A stretch of DNA of 64,000 bases from positions 1 to 64,000 of the forward strand of contig JSYX01000028.1 of the NCBI GenBank assembly GCA_000787465.1, given 5' to 3'. The notes under the pieces are model-generated. The model ran no database searches, was not told the origin of the DNA, and saw nothing but the letters and a program-made list of their open reading frames with translations. Positions within the stretch are counted from its first letter, which is position 1. Every line of letters starts with the position of its first letter. The DNA is from Thermomucor indicae-seudaticae (lineage: Eukaryota > Mucoromycota > Mucoromycetes > Mucorales > Lichtheimiaceae). Both the position numbers and the translations under genes were made by a program. Of this stretch, positions 23,317 to 33,844 are shown piece after piece.

Positions 23317-26300
23317 ATGTGTCAATGTATTATATGCGACTTGTACATCCCTAACCGCGCATACAACGATGCTACGATTGCTGCTTTAGTGCTCGCCGTA
23401 GAGAGGATGGGTGATACTCATGCGAGCAGCAGTACCGAGCGACAAAGTGGTAATCCTGACGCAGCAATGGCAGATATCGCTGAAAATAGAAGCGATACCC
23501 AAAGTAAGTATTCATCGGTCTTAACTCAGGCAGGATTCCTATCGGTATGGACAGACGATAATGATGAGAACACAGAAAACATGTGTGTAACCATACCAGC
23601 CAATAACGGCGACGATCGATCTGTCATGCCAGCAACCGGTGATACAGAGGATTACCGTGACGGAAGTGGTGGATCGGCCTCGGATGATGACAAAGGACTA
23701 TTAATGGACTGTCTTTTTCGAGAGGAACAGTTACATGCTGCTGATGAAAATGGATACCGACGCACGAATGCTGTCGGCTGCTCACACGGCACAGAAGTCA
23801 TCCGGTGCCCAAACCACAGAATCTGTCGATCGTGGAACAAAAGAGTTTGGAACTCTAGGATCTGATGCATGCACACAACATATCTCGGGATGCATACAGT
23901 AAGGTCGTCATGTCTATCAATGAATGGGTTCAAAGTCCAAGCTTTCGTAAGTCACCATTTCAGTGTGGTACCTAGCATACATGGATAGCTTTACTGAGAG
24001 ATTCCAAAGAGAGACTTCCCCTTTTAACGCCTCACAATGCGGAAAAAACCGATGATGGTAATACGCCTAGTCACGCCAGAAAGATTGAGGCATGTGCCGG
24101 AATGGCTGAAAGTGCGGCAGACGGCGATACAAAGACGAAGCAAGGAGAGTACCAGCGGCAACAATGATATACTTACTTCTGGCTGACCAGCTAGCTACGC
24201 TCCTTGGAAGATCCGAATCAAGAGCAAAGCTATGTTATGACGGCCAGAGAGTGAATGGAGACTGCTATAGAATGGATATCTTTGACGGTGATGCCTTTAT
24301 CGACAAACAAGAACTGTTCAAACCAGAATACGACATTGCGCTGTCGTTGTATGTTGATGGGTTCAAGCCCTTCATCCGTACGAAGTTATTCCTTACTATC
24401 GTACACTTGCTGGTGCTAAATCTTCCACCAGAAGAGAGGTATTTAAGCACAGGATGCTTTAAGTTTTCTTTTTCTAAAGACAATGATCGATCTAGGTATC
24501 TTGAGGAAAATATGTTGCAGGTTGCTATCATTCCTGTTAATGCAAAATGGTGACAACCTGTTTTCATCTCTTGCACCGCTGTTTGATGAGCTGAAGCTGC
24601 TTCAAACCAGTGGTTTACATGTCTTCGGATATGACGATATTGAGACGCGGAACACAGTGCATCTCCTTCTGGCTTCTAGGGATATTCCAGGTGTTGCATC
24701 GCTTTGTGGACACGCAGGGCATCAGTCAAATTAGGGTTGCCGCATATTATTAATCAAGACAACGTCTTTGACAAGCCCTCCAGGAAAGGGAAAAGGTAGA
24801 TATTTCCATGGAGAAATTAATCTTGATAAAGAGCGTGATTCGATTGCCTTTGAGAAGGGGACGAGGTGAGCCACTTGGACCGTTTTAGTTAATATAGACA
24901 AAACCATCTAATGCGTTTCCCGCTATGTGAACTACGATAGAAGGGTGGATCATCCGGCCAACACCATTTGCAGCTTTACACTCGTTCCATGGCCCATTTT
25001 TCTTTGGCATCAACAAGATGCACCTTATCGGGTGCAATCCAGGTCCACAGCTATTGGAAATGATGGACACAGAGAGCAACACAGTTTTTGCCCTCTGCAA
25101 CCAGAGTTTGAAAGAAATCCGAATAGCCATGGGAAAGGGAAACAGCATGTTACCCAGTACTTTCGACGGGAGAGTTATAGGTGAGTTCTCATCTGCACGG
25201 GTAAAAGCAGTTTGCACATCCCAACGACACATTGCTCATCACTGATTTTCTCATGATATGGGTAGATGTTAATAAACAACCGAAGCACGCACGCGCTATC
25301 GACTGGATCGATATGATCCTGTGCATCATTCCAACAATTATAGTAGAGCGACTAGAATTAAATGGCTGTCCAACGGCCGCCAACGATGCATTAGTCGCTT
25401 TGGTTGAAGCTTGCGCAACTTCACTCTCTCGGGAAGTCAAAGATAAGGATATCACACGCGTGAAACCGTAAGCAACGAGGATGTCGGCATCACATTGAGT
25501 AATACAAGCATAATCACAGTGTTCCACAGACTTCCCGACCAATGGCACGTTTTCATGAGAGGTTCTTTGCCGAACAACTTGTATACATCGTGTATGCATT
25601 ACCTAAGGCATTTGCCGCAAGCACTGGCGAAGCTCGGACCCATGAGGATCTACAGTGCAAGGACGATGGAGAGGATAATCGGCTTGTCAGCCGAATTATA
25701 AAATCCAAGGTTGCGCCGGGAAAGAACGCTGGAAACGAAATGGTGCGCATTTCAGCATGGCGTGATTTTCGCAGGACACGGATGACACGCAGAGCATTGA
25801 CCAGTCCAGCTGCGCAGGATGCGCCCAGCAAAGTATACGCGGTAAGCAGCGTAGCCCCAGGTCCAGAGCTACGGGAGATAGTTCGCAATGAAACCACTGT
25901 AGTGGAATGCGGCGCAAGACACGGCGTTAATCTACGCTTGTACTTACGCAAGTATTGGCGACGCGCGTTATCCGCTCCAGAGTCTTACCGGTCATCAGTG
26001 AAAACGTCGTTGTTGGCAGCCGTATGTGCGCTCACGGTACAGTTTTCGATTCAGCATTTCATATGAACAACCGCGCGAAAAAGCCATCCACTTTGGTGAA
26101 GCTTTCGATATGTGTTGATAAATACGCGCTAGTCTCTTCCAAGGAGCCTGCGCTAGAGTAGCAGACATTTTTCGGGGAATGTCTTCTGTTTTTTGCGCAT
26201 GCGTACAAGGGTGAGCTGTCAGACAAGTCCCTAGTAGAGAAAACCTAACATCTCGCTTTAGATGAAGAACAAATCTTGGTGCTGTTACGGGTCTTTACTA

Positions 26301-26500
26301 ATGTGCAGCACAAGTCATACGGCATGCCTCGTATGACAAGAAGTGCGCGGAATGAAGGCAAACTTTACGTTGCAGATGCTGGTTGCATCGATTGTCTTGT
26401 TGGCTGCATGCCATCTTCAATCCACGCGGGAAAAGAGTACTTCTTGCTTCCTGGACTAAAACCACGCAATTCAGCCATAGGTGACACGAAAAAGATATGA
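23317..26500 (+). pseudogene. Decayed Tnp2-like transposase
   Basis: The reading starts at 23317 (MCQCIICDLY, a CxCxxC start seen in fungal KDZ/CACTA-like transposases), after a TATATATA stretch at 23243. An acidic middle follows. The recognisable core is at 24164-24730: YDIALSLYVDGFKPF, KLFLTIVHLLVLNLPPEERY, then across an intron YLEENMLQVAIIP, then SLAPLFDELKLLQTSGL and GVASLCGHAGH. This order (DGxxxF, NLPP, PG-like, F..PL..EL) matches Tnp2-type transposases. Later pieces are FFGINKMHLIGCNPG (25005) and AIDWIDMILCIIPTIIVERL (about 25300). The frame breaks at 24551 and several later places. No autonomous activity is possible. Confidence 0.6.
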
Positions 26501-27024
26501 ATAAAGTGTGTGTAGCTCAAACCGTGTGGTTGAGACGGTAATCACTTGCGTCTACTTTCCATTTACCTTCATCCCATTACAGGCACAGCTATTACAGTAC
26601 ATGTGCCTATTTATGGGTTAAATAGTTTACACATATCGCATTCTTTGTCATCTTCAAAGCAATGTAATTAACTTCAACTACCATATTGCTTGGAATAAAA
26701 GGACACACATGCATTCACGTATATTCACAGGTATCCACACGGTTGGTCACTACTATTCATCAAATTTTTTGGGTGAAACCGTGTAATGCCCGAATTTTCA
26801 CAGTAATTCAGGTTTAATCCGCACTGTAACGCTAGTTAACCCGCTTTCACCCAATTTCACGTATAGCGTTTGCGGGTATTCACAGATAAAGGACTCGTGA
26901 AATTGTATTCAAACGATTTGTCACGAAAATTAACGAGGATTCACGGATTCCACGGGGCTTTTCACCTCTATTCATTTGAAATCACCCAAAGTTTTTCCAT
27001 GGCGCCGCTACAAATGGCCTTGCA

Positions 27025-28159
27025 CACGGTAACACTTCGTACTTGGAACAGAAACTCTATCTTTACCGTTTAAAACGCTCGTCAAATGTAGCCAAAAATG
27101 TGAAGAAATTCTATACATGAAACGAAGTTACTCTATTTAAAGATTTATTTTAGATTTGCGAAAAAAAAGGAAGATACCTGATTATTGAATGCGAACAGAG
27201 GGAGGCAACTGTCAAAGCCGGGGACCATTTCCGCTGAACAACATTGTTAAGCAAACAAGCAAGAGGAGAAGTTCTTTTGCTTCAGGCATCACAGAAAATA
27301 GACTCTATTCAGTTCCCCTACTAATAGAAGATGATAAACACGAAAAAAAAGTGAGGGAAACTTGAAAAACAGACGCGTGCTTTGAGCTACATCAAACGAT
27401 GTTCGTTAGCTCGCCGGAAAACGTTTTTACCCGTAACTTCAGCTTTATCCGGCATCACCCGCAAAATTGCCATTAGGCCTGGCATAGCTGTTTACCGTCA
27501 CCAACCGTCATGTCATAATAGAGAAAAAGTTTCATATTTCCAAAAATGTCATGCTATCGCGATATGCCTTTTTTGCTCCAAATCCGCGTTATTTATAGCG
27601 ACAAGGGGAAACAAAAGAAGGGTGCGCGGGTACAGCCCCACAGGATGCACCCCCCGAACTTTAAACGCGTCACTTGCAGATTCTTACTAGCCTCACGATA
27701 CGTCCATTTTTGAACGTTTAGGTAAAATCAAATACCGCGTATCCCTCCAGACGCGTGTTTGCCTCAGTTGCCGGTCTTTATTATACTATAAAAGCTTTGT
27801 TAGCGATAACATAAAAAGCTTCATAATAAAGAATAATTTCATAATAGAGAAATAAAGAAATGCTTAGTCATGTAACCATAAAAGGAAAAAAGGGGTGTCG
27901 ATTAAGCAAGGAAAAAAAGACTTCCCCGCCAGGACATACAATTTTGTTTGTCTCACCGTCTTGTCACTGATGTTTTTGCGTAATGATATTAAATAGTGCC
28001 ATAAATACAAGTTGAGCGTAGCGCAAGCAATGATAGTCGGCATTGTCCTCCACCCCGGACCTGGGAAGTGAAAAGTTGCACGAAGTAGGGGTCCGAATAA
28101 CAAAAAAGTGTGCGTGGTTGCCGCGTGGTGATAGATGTGTGACCATAATTCCTTTTAGA
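27025..28159. other. Intergenic, AT-rich, no recognisable gene
   Basis: No supported gene. Open frames at 27382-27690 (plus) and 27864-28103 (minus) have no motifs, no splice context and skewed composition. The part next to 28160 probably holds the 3' UTR of the minus-strand gene. Confidence 0.4.
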
Positions 28160-29362
28160 TCATGAATTCCTTCCTCCATTGTTCTGAGGTTTGGCGCTAT
28201 TGGATACCATTGTTCGAAGTGCCTTGATCCTGTCCTGCAGTCGCTTCATCTTGGTCTCCAACTGTCGTATCTGGAACATCACCTCGTCATAGCATATCTG
28301 GATTTCTCGCTCTCTCTCATATTGAGCTTCTCTCTCCTTTCCCTTTCTCTTTCCACGAGTTGCGACAAAGGTCGGTACACCAACTGGTGCATCAGCTCCC
28401 TGAAAGACAAACTTTGAATCGCGTACGATGACATCACTCGAGGAATGCGCGCTGCTGCTGCTATCCTCTTCGATCACAGTACGCCCAGCCGCAGCATGGA
28501 ACGTGTTGTACAACGAGATCGCTAACAGATGGACGGATGTCCATTCATCTAAAAGAAAACGAAGCTCATTTTCGCAGTCGGCCATCGTTCGGTGCGCCAA
28601 GGTTGCTCCCAGAGAAGAACTGCCGGCGCTGCTGCTGCTCACGTCAATCTCAGCTAATTGATGTGCAGTCTGAGAAATGGTCGAGGACGTCGGCGAAAAC
28701 GATTGCGAAGATGATGAAGAGGGCGATATTACCGCGCTGCTCGGCGTCGCTGCTGCTCCTCCTCCTATCATTGACTCCTCCTCTTGCTGCTCTGACCTTC
28801 TTATTACTTGTCGTGATGTCCGCCGCCCAAGGGAAGAGGCTGACGGTGGACTCGGTGAGGAAGGCTCGCTCGCTGTCAAGTTGTTTGGCCGTCGTCGCAT
28901 CATCGATGCTGACGTAGCGTGCCGCAATGTAGACTGTCTCGCGAACATGAACGGCTCTTTCACGATGCGCTCGTCGTAGCTGACACGCCTTGATATCAAT
29001 GGACGATCAGAAATGTTGAATTCAGGATGTGTCGCGGGAAGCATAGACTGAGGTTGTTCTCGGCGCGTGGCATGTAAGCGTGAAGCAGGTCGCGGCTGAT
29101 CTTCTTCAAACATATTAGCAGCAGCTGACTGATGATCAGCTAAGGGATCGACAGGCGTTGCAAAGTAAGGTTGCCTTAGATATGTATAGTCATATGCACC
29201 TGACGTCGTTGCATAATTGGTACGGCCGGTGCCGACTGTAGGAGACCTGAACAACGACGTTGCAGCACCTTGTCTTTGCCTTGCTTGTCGAGCTGGTCTA
29301 GTCATATCGTGCTTCTGGCTTGTTTGCGTTTGCACACCCAATGTTGACAGGTCGTCGGCCAT
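28160..29362 (-). CDS. Unknown Ser-rich protein with C-terminal coiled coil
   Basis: A single uninterrupted 400-aa frame (29362-28160). The N-terminal two thirds are low-complexity and disordered (Ser, Pro, Gln, Arg), including a poly-Ser run. A short structured helix follows (MADCENELRFLLDEWTSVHL). The C-terminal 60 residues form a basic coiled coil (CYDEVMFQIRQLETKMKRLQDRIKALR) preceded by a very basic KGKEREAQYERERE stretch. I do not recognise a family. A TATA-like run (ATATATATAAAC on the minus strand, about 29517-29531) lies about 160 bp upstream. Length without introns is unusual for this window, but composition and the strong coiled coil argue for a real protein. Confidence 0.65.
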   Translation of the reverse strand: MADDLSTLGVQTQTSQKHDMTRPARQARQRQGAATSLFRSPTVGTGRTNYATTSGAYDYTYLRQPYFATPVDPLADHQSAAANMFEEDQPRPASRLHATRREQPQSMLPATHPEFNISDRPLISRRVSYDERIVKEPFMFARQSTLRHATSASMMRRRPNNLTASEPSSPSPPSASSLGRRTSRQVIRRSEQQEEESMIGGGAAATPSSAVISPSSSSSQSFSPTSSTISQTAHQLAEIDVSSSSAGSSSLGATLAHRTMADCENELRFLLDEWTSVHLLAISLYNTFHAAAGRTVIEEDSSSSAHSSSDVIVRDSKFVFQGADAPVGVPTFVATRGKRKGKEREAQYEREREIQICYDEVMFQIRQLETKMKRLQDRIKALRTMVSNSAKPQNNGGRNS

Positions 29363-30418
29363 GGTTGTGGCAGCTGAATTGGCCAGAAGTCCCCAAAATC
29401 AGCTTTTCGTCTGTAGCTATCTTTTTGAAAGGAGAAACAACTGAAAGGAAGAGACGGAGTAAGCGAGCAAACGCACAAAAAGGAAAGGATCAACGGGATG
29501 GATCAGCATATTAGAGTTTATATATATATGACAGTCTCTTTTTTCGTCGTTGCGCTACCATAACGTACCATCGGTCCGTAAGATCTATATATGGAAGGGA
29601 AATTAACAGGAATATGGTGCAGGGCGACTGCTGGATGCATCAGCTCCAACGATGTTCTTGAATCAGCAATTGATCAAGGAGCGAAAAGCTAGCACAAAAA
29701 CCCTTTGTGCTTAGAGCATGCTTGTGGAAAAGGCAGTATTTCCTGACTTGATTTACTTCCTAAGGGATTAGCGGCCTTCGCCCGGCCACTGGAAAGTTTC
29801 GTGACGCGACTCCTTGGGTTCCCCCATCCCTGAGGTACCTGAGTATTGCTGCAAGGGTAATAGAACAGTTAGACAGATGCTCCACAAAAAGACGGCCTCT
29901 CTCTCTCCTTATTGGGCTGTACATTAGTAAGTGAAGAGCGGAAAGATCCGGTACTGTCCCAGTGCCCAGCATCGATGATCGACAAGAGACCGACCAAAGG
30001 CATGTTTGTTTGACCCGTAGACGAGAAAAGAGAGAAGGGGAAGAGAAATGAAATGAAATGCCGATATCGGGTATTGTTTTTGCACTCGCACAGTGCCCTG
30101 TTACTCAAACTTCTATAAAGATCATTCCTCCGCACGGATGTAAATAACAATGCATTATCTTGATCCATTCTTTACTTTTTAGTCTAGGCCCCCAGTCGCC
30201 CGGTGTCAAGCTTACAAACAACGAGGTGGATAGGCTATATGGGACTGCCAGGAACGAACTGCAGGCGTACTATTAAGCTTGCCGAGACGCGTTCATGACA
30301 AATTACCCGTTATGACCCATTGTATCACCGAGCAATGGTTGATCCCATACGGAAAGATGGTATAACAATAGAGTACTTTAACAGCGACAACGCAAGGGGC
30401 GATGGCCTTTTTTTCATA
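29363..30418. other. Intergenic, no recognisable gene
   Basis: No motifs in any frame. The stretch 29363-29560 is likely promoter and leader of the minus-strand gene before it. Short open frames at 29760-30168 (minus) look random. Confidence 0.4.
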
Positions 30419-30787
30419 TCAAGCAATTCGCGAGAATGTTCTCAGAAGATTTTCATCTGCAGGGATACCCTTTAATTCAGGCAAAAATGACACTGACCTT
30501 TCAGGTGTTACGTAGGTATACACGCTATGTCGATCGGGCATTGTGATCTGCATTCCAAATCTTTTCCCCAACGCCTTTTGCGGCAACTCAGCAACTTCTT
30601 TGTCTTTCGGATTCGCTATAACAGTAATCCCCCAATCTCGGTTCACCATATAGAAATTGATCATCGGCGTTGTGAAAATGTTAAACTTTACTAGCGTTAG
30701 CCCGCTGATCAAAAATGTGGATGTCTCAGGGTTATATAGCCCAGGGAACACTTCTCTGTTAATTCCCCGGTAGGTTTTATAGACCAC
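30419..30787 (-). pseudogene. Unrecognised C-terminal fragment
   Basis: A 122-codon minus-strand open frame beginning at GTG, with coding-like composition (GINREVFPGLYNPETSTFLI, then KRFGMQITMPDRHSVYTY), preceded by an in-frame stop with no clear upstream exon. It could be the last exon of a lost gene or a virus- or transposon-derived remnant. I find no diagnostic motif. Confidence 0.25.
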
Positions 30788-30917
30788 GTGTCAATTGCGA
30801 GACAGGCCTTGCCATTTTTGTGTGAAAGCCGATGACGGGCTCCTTCCCTGTTAACTGGTTTTTTGCGCGGTAACCTGCGCCACTTGAAAATTATTTTGCG
30901 CTGGCCAATAGGACGCC

Positions 30918-30990
30918 AACTCGCTCGGGGTGTCGAACGTAACTCGCTGTTCACTGCCACGCAACTCGCTAACTCGCTACGTAACTCGCT
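30918..30990 (+). repeat. Five-copy AACTCGCT octamer cluster
   Basis: The octamer AACTCGCT occurs at 30918, 30941, 30963, 30971 and 30983 (start positions), all in the same orientation. Copies 3 and 4 are adjacent; the others are spaced 12-23 bp. Clusters of this type are found in subterminal regions of DNA transposons. A decayed zinc-finger-like peptide follows directly. Confidence 0.55.
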
Positions 30991-31619
30991 GTTTCACGAT
31001 GGACATGCAAGTGAAACAAAAACTGGTATCCATCAAGTTCGCGTGCCACCTCTGTCATAAACTGTTTTACAAAGTCTGCAAACTTCGAGACCATCTTTGT
31101 AATGTTGAAAGTAATCATGAAAGGAATTTCTATTCAAATACCAGGCTCATTTTCTGTTGTCATTTGCACAGGACTTACGTATGAAAACCCAGACGGCAAA
31201 CGCCGTGTAAACAATCAAGAGTAACAAAAGTTGCTGACTTTTCGAGGAGTCTGCTCTCACAAAGTACCATTAGGCACAGCAAAGACTATCACGTCTTAGG
31301 AACATGACATTAAATGTTCCTGAGACATCTCTTTTCAGCTGATTCACTGCAGAAGACATTTCATCGCCATGTCCCAAAATTCTCAACTACCTACCGCGAT
31401 CCTTGACCAAATGCAGGCGACTGAAGATAACGAATTTGCATTGTCATCTCTATCAGACCATCGTTTCACATTATGTTTGTTATGTGATTGCCTGGCCTTG
31501 CCTTCGCACAAAGACTTTCCTCGCCGACTTTGGAACTACACTCCGCCAGGCGACCATTCCTCAGCAACAATTTCTCAGAGTTGTTCAGCATTCATTGACA
31601 CTTTTCGCGTCGAAGTGTG

Positions 31620-31686
31620 ATCGAGCTAGGGTTCACCACTTGACTTGACTCGACTCGACTCGACTCGTGGTGAACCCTAGATCGAG
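31620..31686. mobile_element. 55-bp MITE-like foldback with perfect inverted ends
   Basis: CTAGGGTTCACCAC (31626-31639) and GTGGTGAACCCTAG (31667-31680) are perfect inverted repeats of 14 bp. The 27-bp loop consists of GACTT/GACTC pentamers. ATCGAG flanks both sides directly (31620-31625 and 31681-31686), as expected for a target-site duplication. The structure fits a minimal MITE, or a deletion derivative of a DNA transposon. Confidence 0.6.
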
Positions 31687-32654
31687 CAGCAAGTTTCTCC
31701 GTGACGAACCATGAGAGAGCATATTTCATCGACCGTATCATCCCTTACTTTCAATTCTTTTCCGACCAGACGGGATTATTGCAATTTGAATGGTAAGTCG
31801 CAAGACTATGCAGACGGAAATGATAAAATGGATAATCATTTTCAAGGTGTGGGAGGTATATTAAAGCTAAGAGCTCCTTCTCGGCAAGGACTGTTGAAAA
31901 GGAAGACCTCTTCGATAGTTATTACTGCGTGGGAGGTGTCGTTTTTATTGTGCCGAATGAAAGTTGTTGTCTTTTTTCTCGACAATCAAGCCAGCATCTT
32001 CAAAAAGACTCAGGCTCCAGGAAGCTACCGTTGAATTCTTTCATCCTTCTTTTGCTCCTATAGCCACTATCTGAGCCATTTAAAGGGTCTTCGGTTGCTT
32101 TTATTGTGTACTATGTACGTCACATTGACCAAGTTCTTTGCTTTCTATGAAAGATTGTAAGCATCGCGAATATGAGATATATGACTGATATGAAGCGCCA
32201 AGTTATTGTTGTCTTTACCGAACATACCCGTTGTACAGAGCGACAAAACATACTCTTACCTTCCATCTATTTTCTGAAATTATACTGTTTGCGCAGAAAG
32301 TAGGTGATGTATATATATCGTCTTTCCACCGTTCTATTTCCTGAGTATTATTGGGAGATCTTGGCTTGCCCACCTTCCTGCACCGCAACATGTTGCAAGA
32401 CGCCTCAAAGCCAGCGTCACTCTGATATTGCATTAAAAAGTCGTTTACTAGCTCCCATAAGCAACATGTCTGCTTTATATTTCACTCTTTTGGTTAGCAT
32501 CATCTATATGTGATCTCGCTAGAGGCAAGAAAAGCAAAGGTTAAACAGGATTCATGCAGGTTGACCATTTGACTGCAATTTTCTCTCTGTGGAATAGGAC
32601 TTTGAAAGCGCACATTTTGTTCTCCCTCCCTTTGAAACACGTAATAGCGAGATC

Positions 32655-33690
32655 ATGGAAGAAGGTAAACTTTTCGAGCATCCATGAGCGACAATAGTTA
32701 ATGCCATTTATCAGAGACGGTTCTAAAGAATCGCCTTGCCTTGGACGATCGGCCCGTCAAACAGCTCCATAAAAAGATCAGTAATTGGGTGGAGAACCTT
32801 CCGTTTGATTCCGTCGAAGCAGCGTAAGAGAGCAATACGAAAAGCACGATTTTCCTGTCTAACAAGTGATCTTGCAGGCGTGCAACTTTCGACACACTGC
32901 TTGTTCAGATATCCAGTTTCAAGACCAACATGCGACGTCAACCCCTCATTCAACGTGCCAACGATCAGGATATTTCGAAATACGGATTCATTGTGGAGGA
33001 TACTGGTATTTACTACCTTTTTGTTTTGTGTTCTCAAGGTGCCGGCTAATGGGTCTTGTGAACAGCCAAAATTGTCTCGTCTGCATCTGGTGATATATCG
33101 TTCTTGCGAGAGGAACTTAAAGAGGCGCAAAAGGTTCGGGACCACAAGCTCGAATATGATAAAGTAGCTCGAGAGATCATGAAGTTAAAGACCAGAGACG
33201 CTTACCACGAGTGAGTAAGGTTAGTATTCCATTCTTTGCTCTTGCTGAACTAACTTTGCGTTCTAGTTCGATCGACAAATTAAAAGCCGACATTGAATTC
33301 TTAAAGCAAGAAAAAGAAAGCAGGGAGAGAGCTTTGGCATCGCGCAGGGCTGAATTTGCAAAGATGGTCAAGAGTGTAAAGGACTTACAGAGAGCAATTA
33401 ACGAAGAGCGTGCGCTAGCAGTAAGTCGCGGGGAAGAACGTCAGCCAAGCAAGGTTTAACCAGGTTTGGCGCGATATTAGGAAGAAAATCGGAAGAGGGT
33501 CATGGACATGGATCACGGATATGAGTCGTCAGACGATGAGGGGTCATCAACAGGTTCAAGGGAGCAAACACCAGAACCAGAAAGAGTGGGAACGTCACAT
33601 CGATTTCAGGAACGCGATGATGACGACGACGAAGAGGGTATGGTTCCTGACGGAGACGATGCTGCCATCGTCGTCAACGGTATGCGTTAG
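32655..33690 (+). CDS. THOC7: THO complex subunit 7 (THOC7-like)
   Basis: Six exons (32655-32664, 32715-32823, 32878-33005, 33066-33210, 33267-33420, 33481-33690) give 251 aa; the first exon is only 10 nt (MEE plus one base). The N-terminal part (VLKNRLALDDRPVKQLHKKI) and two long coiled coils (LREELKEAQKVRDHKLEYDK; SIDKLKADIEFLKQEKESRE, then FAKMVKSVKDLQRAINEE) follow the THOC7/Mft1 layout. The tail is acidic (DDDDDEEGM). The THO complex couples transcription to mRNP assembly and export in the nucleus. The introns are 50-60 bp with clean GT-AG ends; the first is 50 bp. The partner subunits are not in this window. Confidence 0.8.
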
Positions 33691-33844
33691 AATGCTCTTT
33701 TCCTTATTGTACAGTTTGTTTTTTACGTTAATCCAAGACAATAACCCATGATCATTTCATAAACTGTCGTAATGATGACAACATCCAGCAAATAAAATAT
33801 ATCTATCAAATTCATTTCTTTTCCCTTTCTTCTGCTGCTCCAGT

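Larger units (their letters stand above)
21289..27024. mobile_element. Dead Tnp2-like DNA transposon with inverted TTCAC-rich ends
   Basis: The left arm (about 21370-21780) is packed with GTGAA/GTGAAAA words and the right arm (about 26710-26990) with TTCAC words, so the arms are inverted relative to each other. Near the extremes, left 21345-21361 (GTGCCATAGAAAAATTT) aligns with the reverse complement of the right end around 26985-27006 (GCGCCATGGAAAAACTTT). A TGCAAGG word occurs at 21289 on the left and, reversed, at 27018-27024 on the right. Between the arms lie a plus-strand Tnp2-like transposase remnant and a minus-strand companion gene. Subterminal repeat arrays are typical of CACTA/KDZ-type elements. 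The exact ends and target duplication are not certain. Confidence 0.6.
30788..32654. other. Gene-poor region with small repeats
   Basis: It contains a cluster of AACTCGCT octamers (30918-30990), a possible C2H2-like orphan peptide (CHLCHKLFYKVCKLRDHLCNVESNH, about 31038-31115 plus) and a 55-bp foldback element. No complete gene is supported. The last 100 bases are the promoter of the THOC7 gene. Confidence 0.4.

Noticed and set aside
26510..26560. tRNA-like string GTAGCTCAAACC...GGTTGAGACGGTAATC
   Set aside because: No acceptor stem pairing, no T-arm consensus and no anticodon stem could be formed.
31626..31680. TAGGGTT words as telomere-derived sequence
   Set aside because: Only one unit per arm, no tandem TTAGGG array; better explained as inverted ends of a small element.
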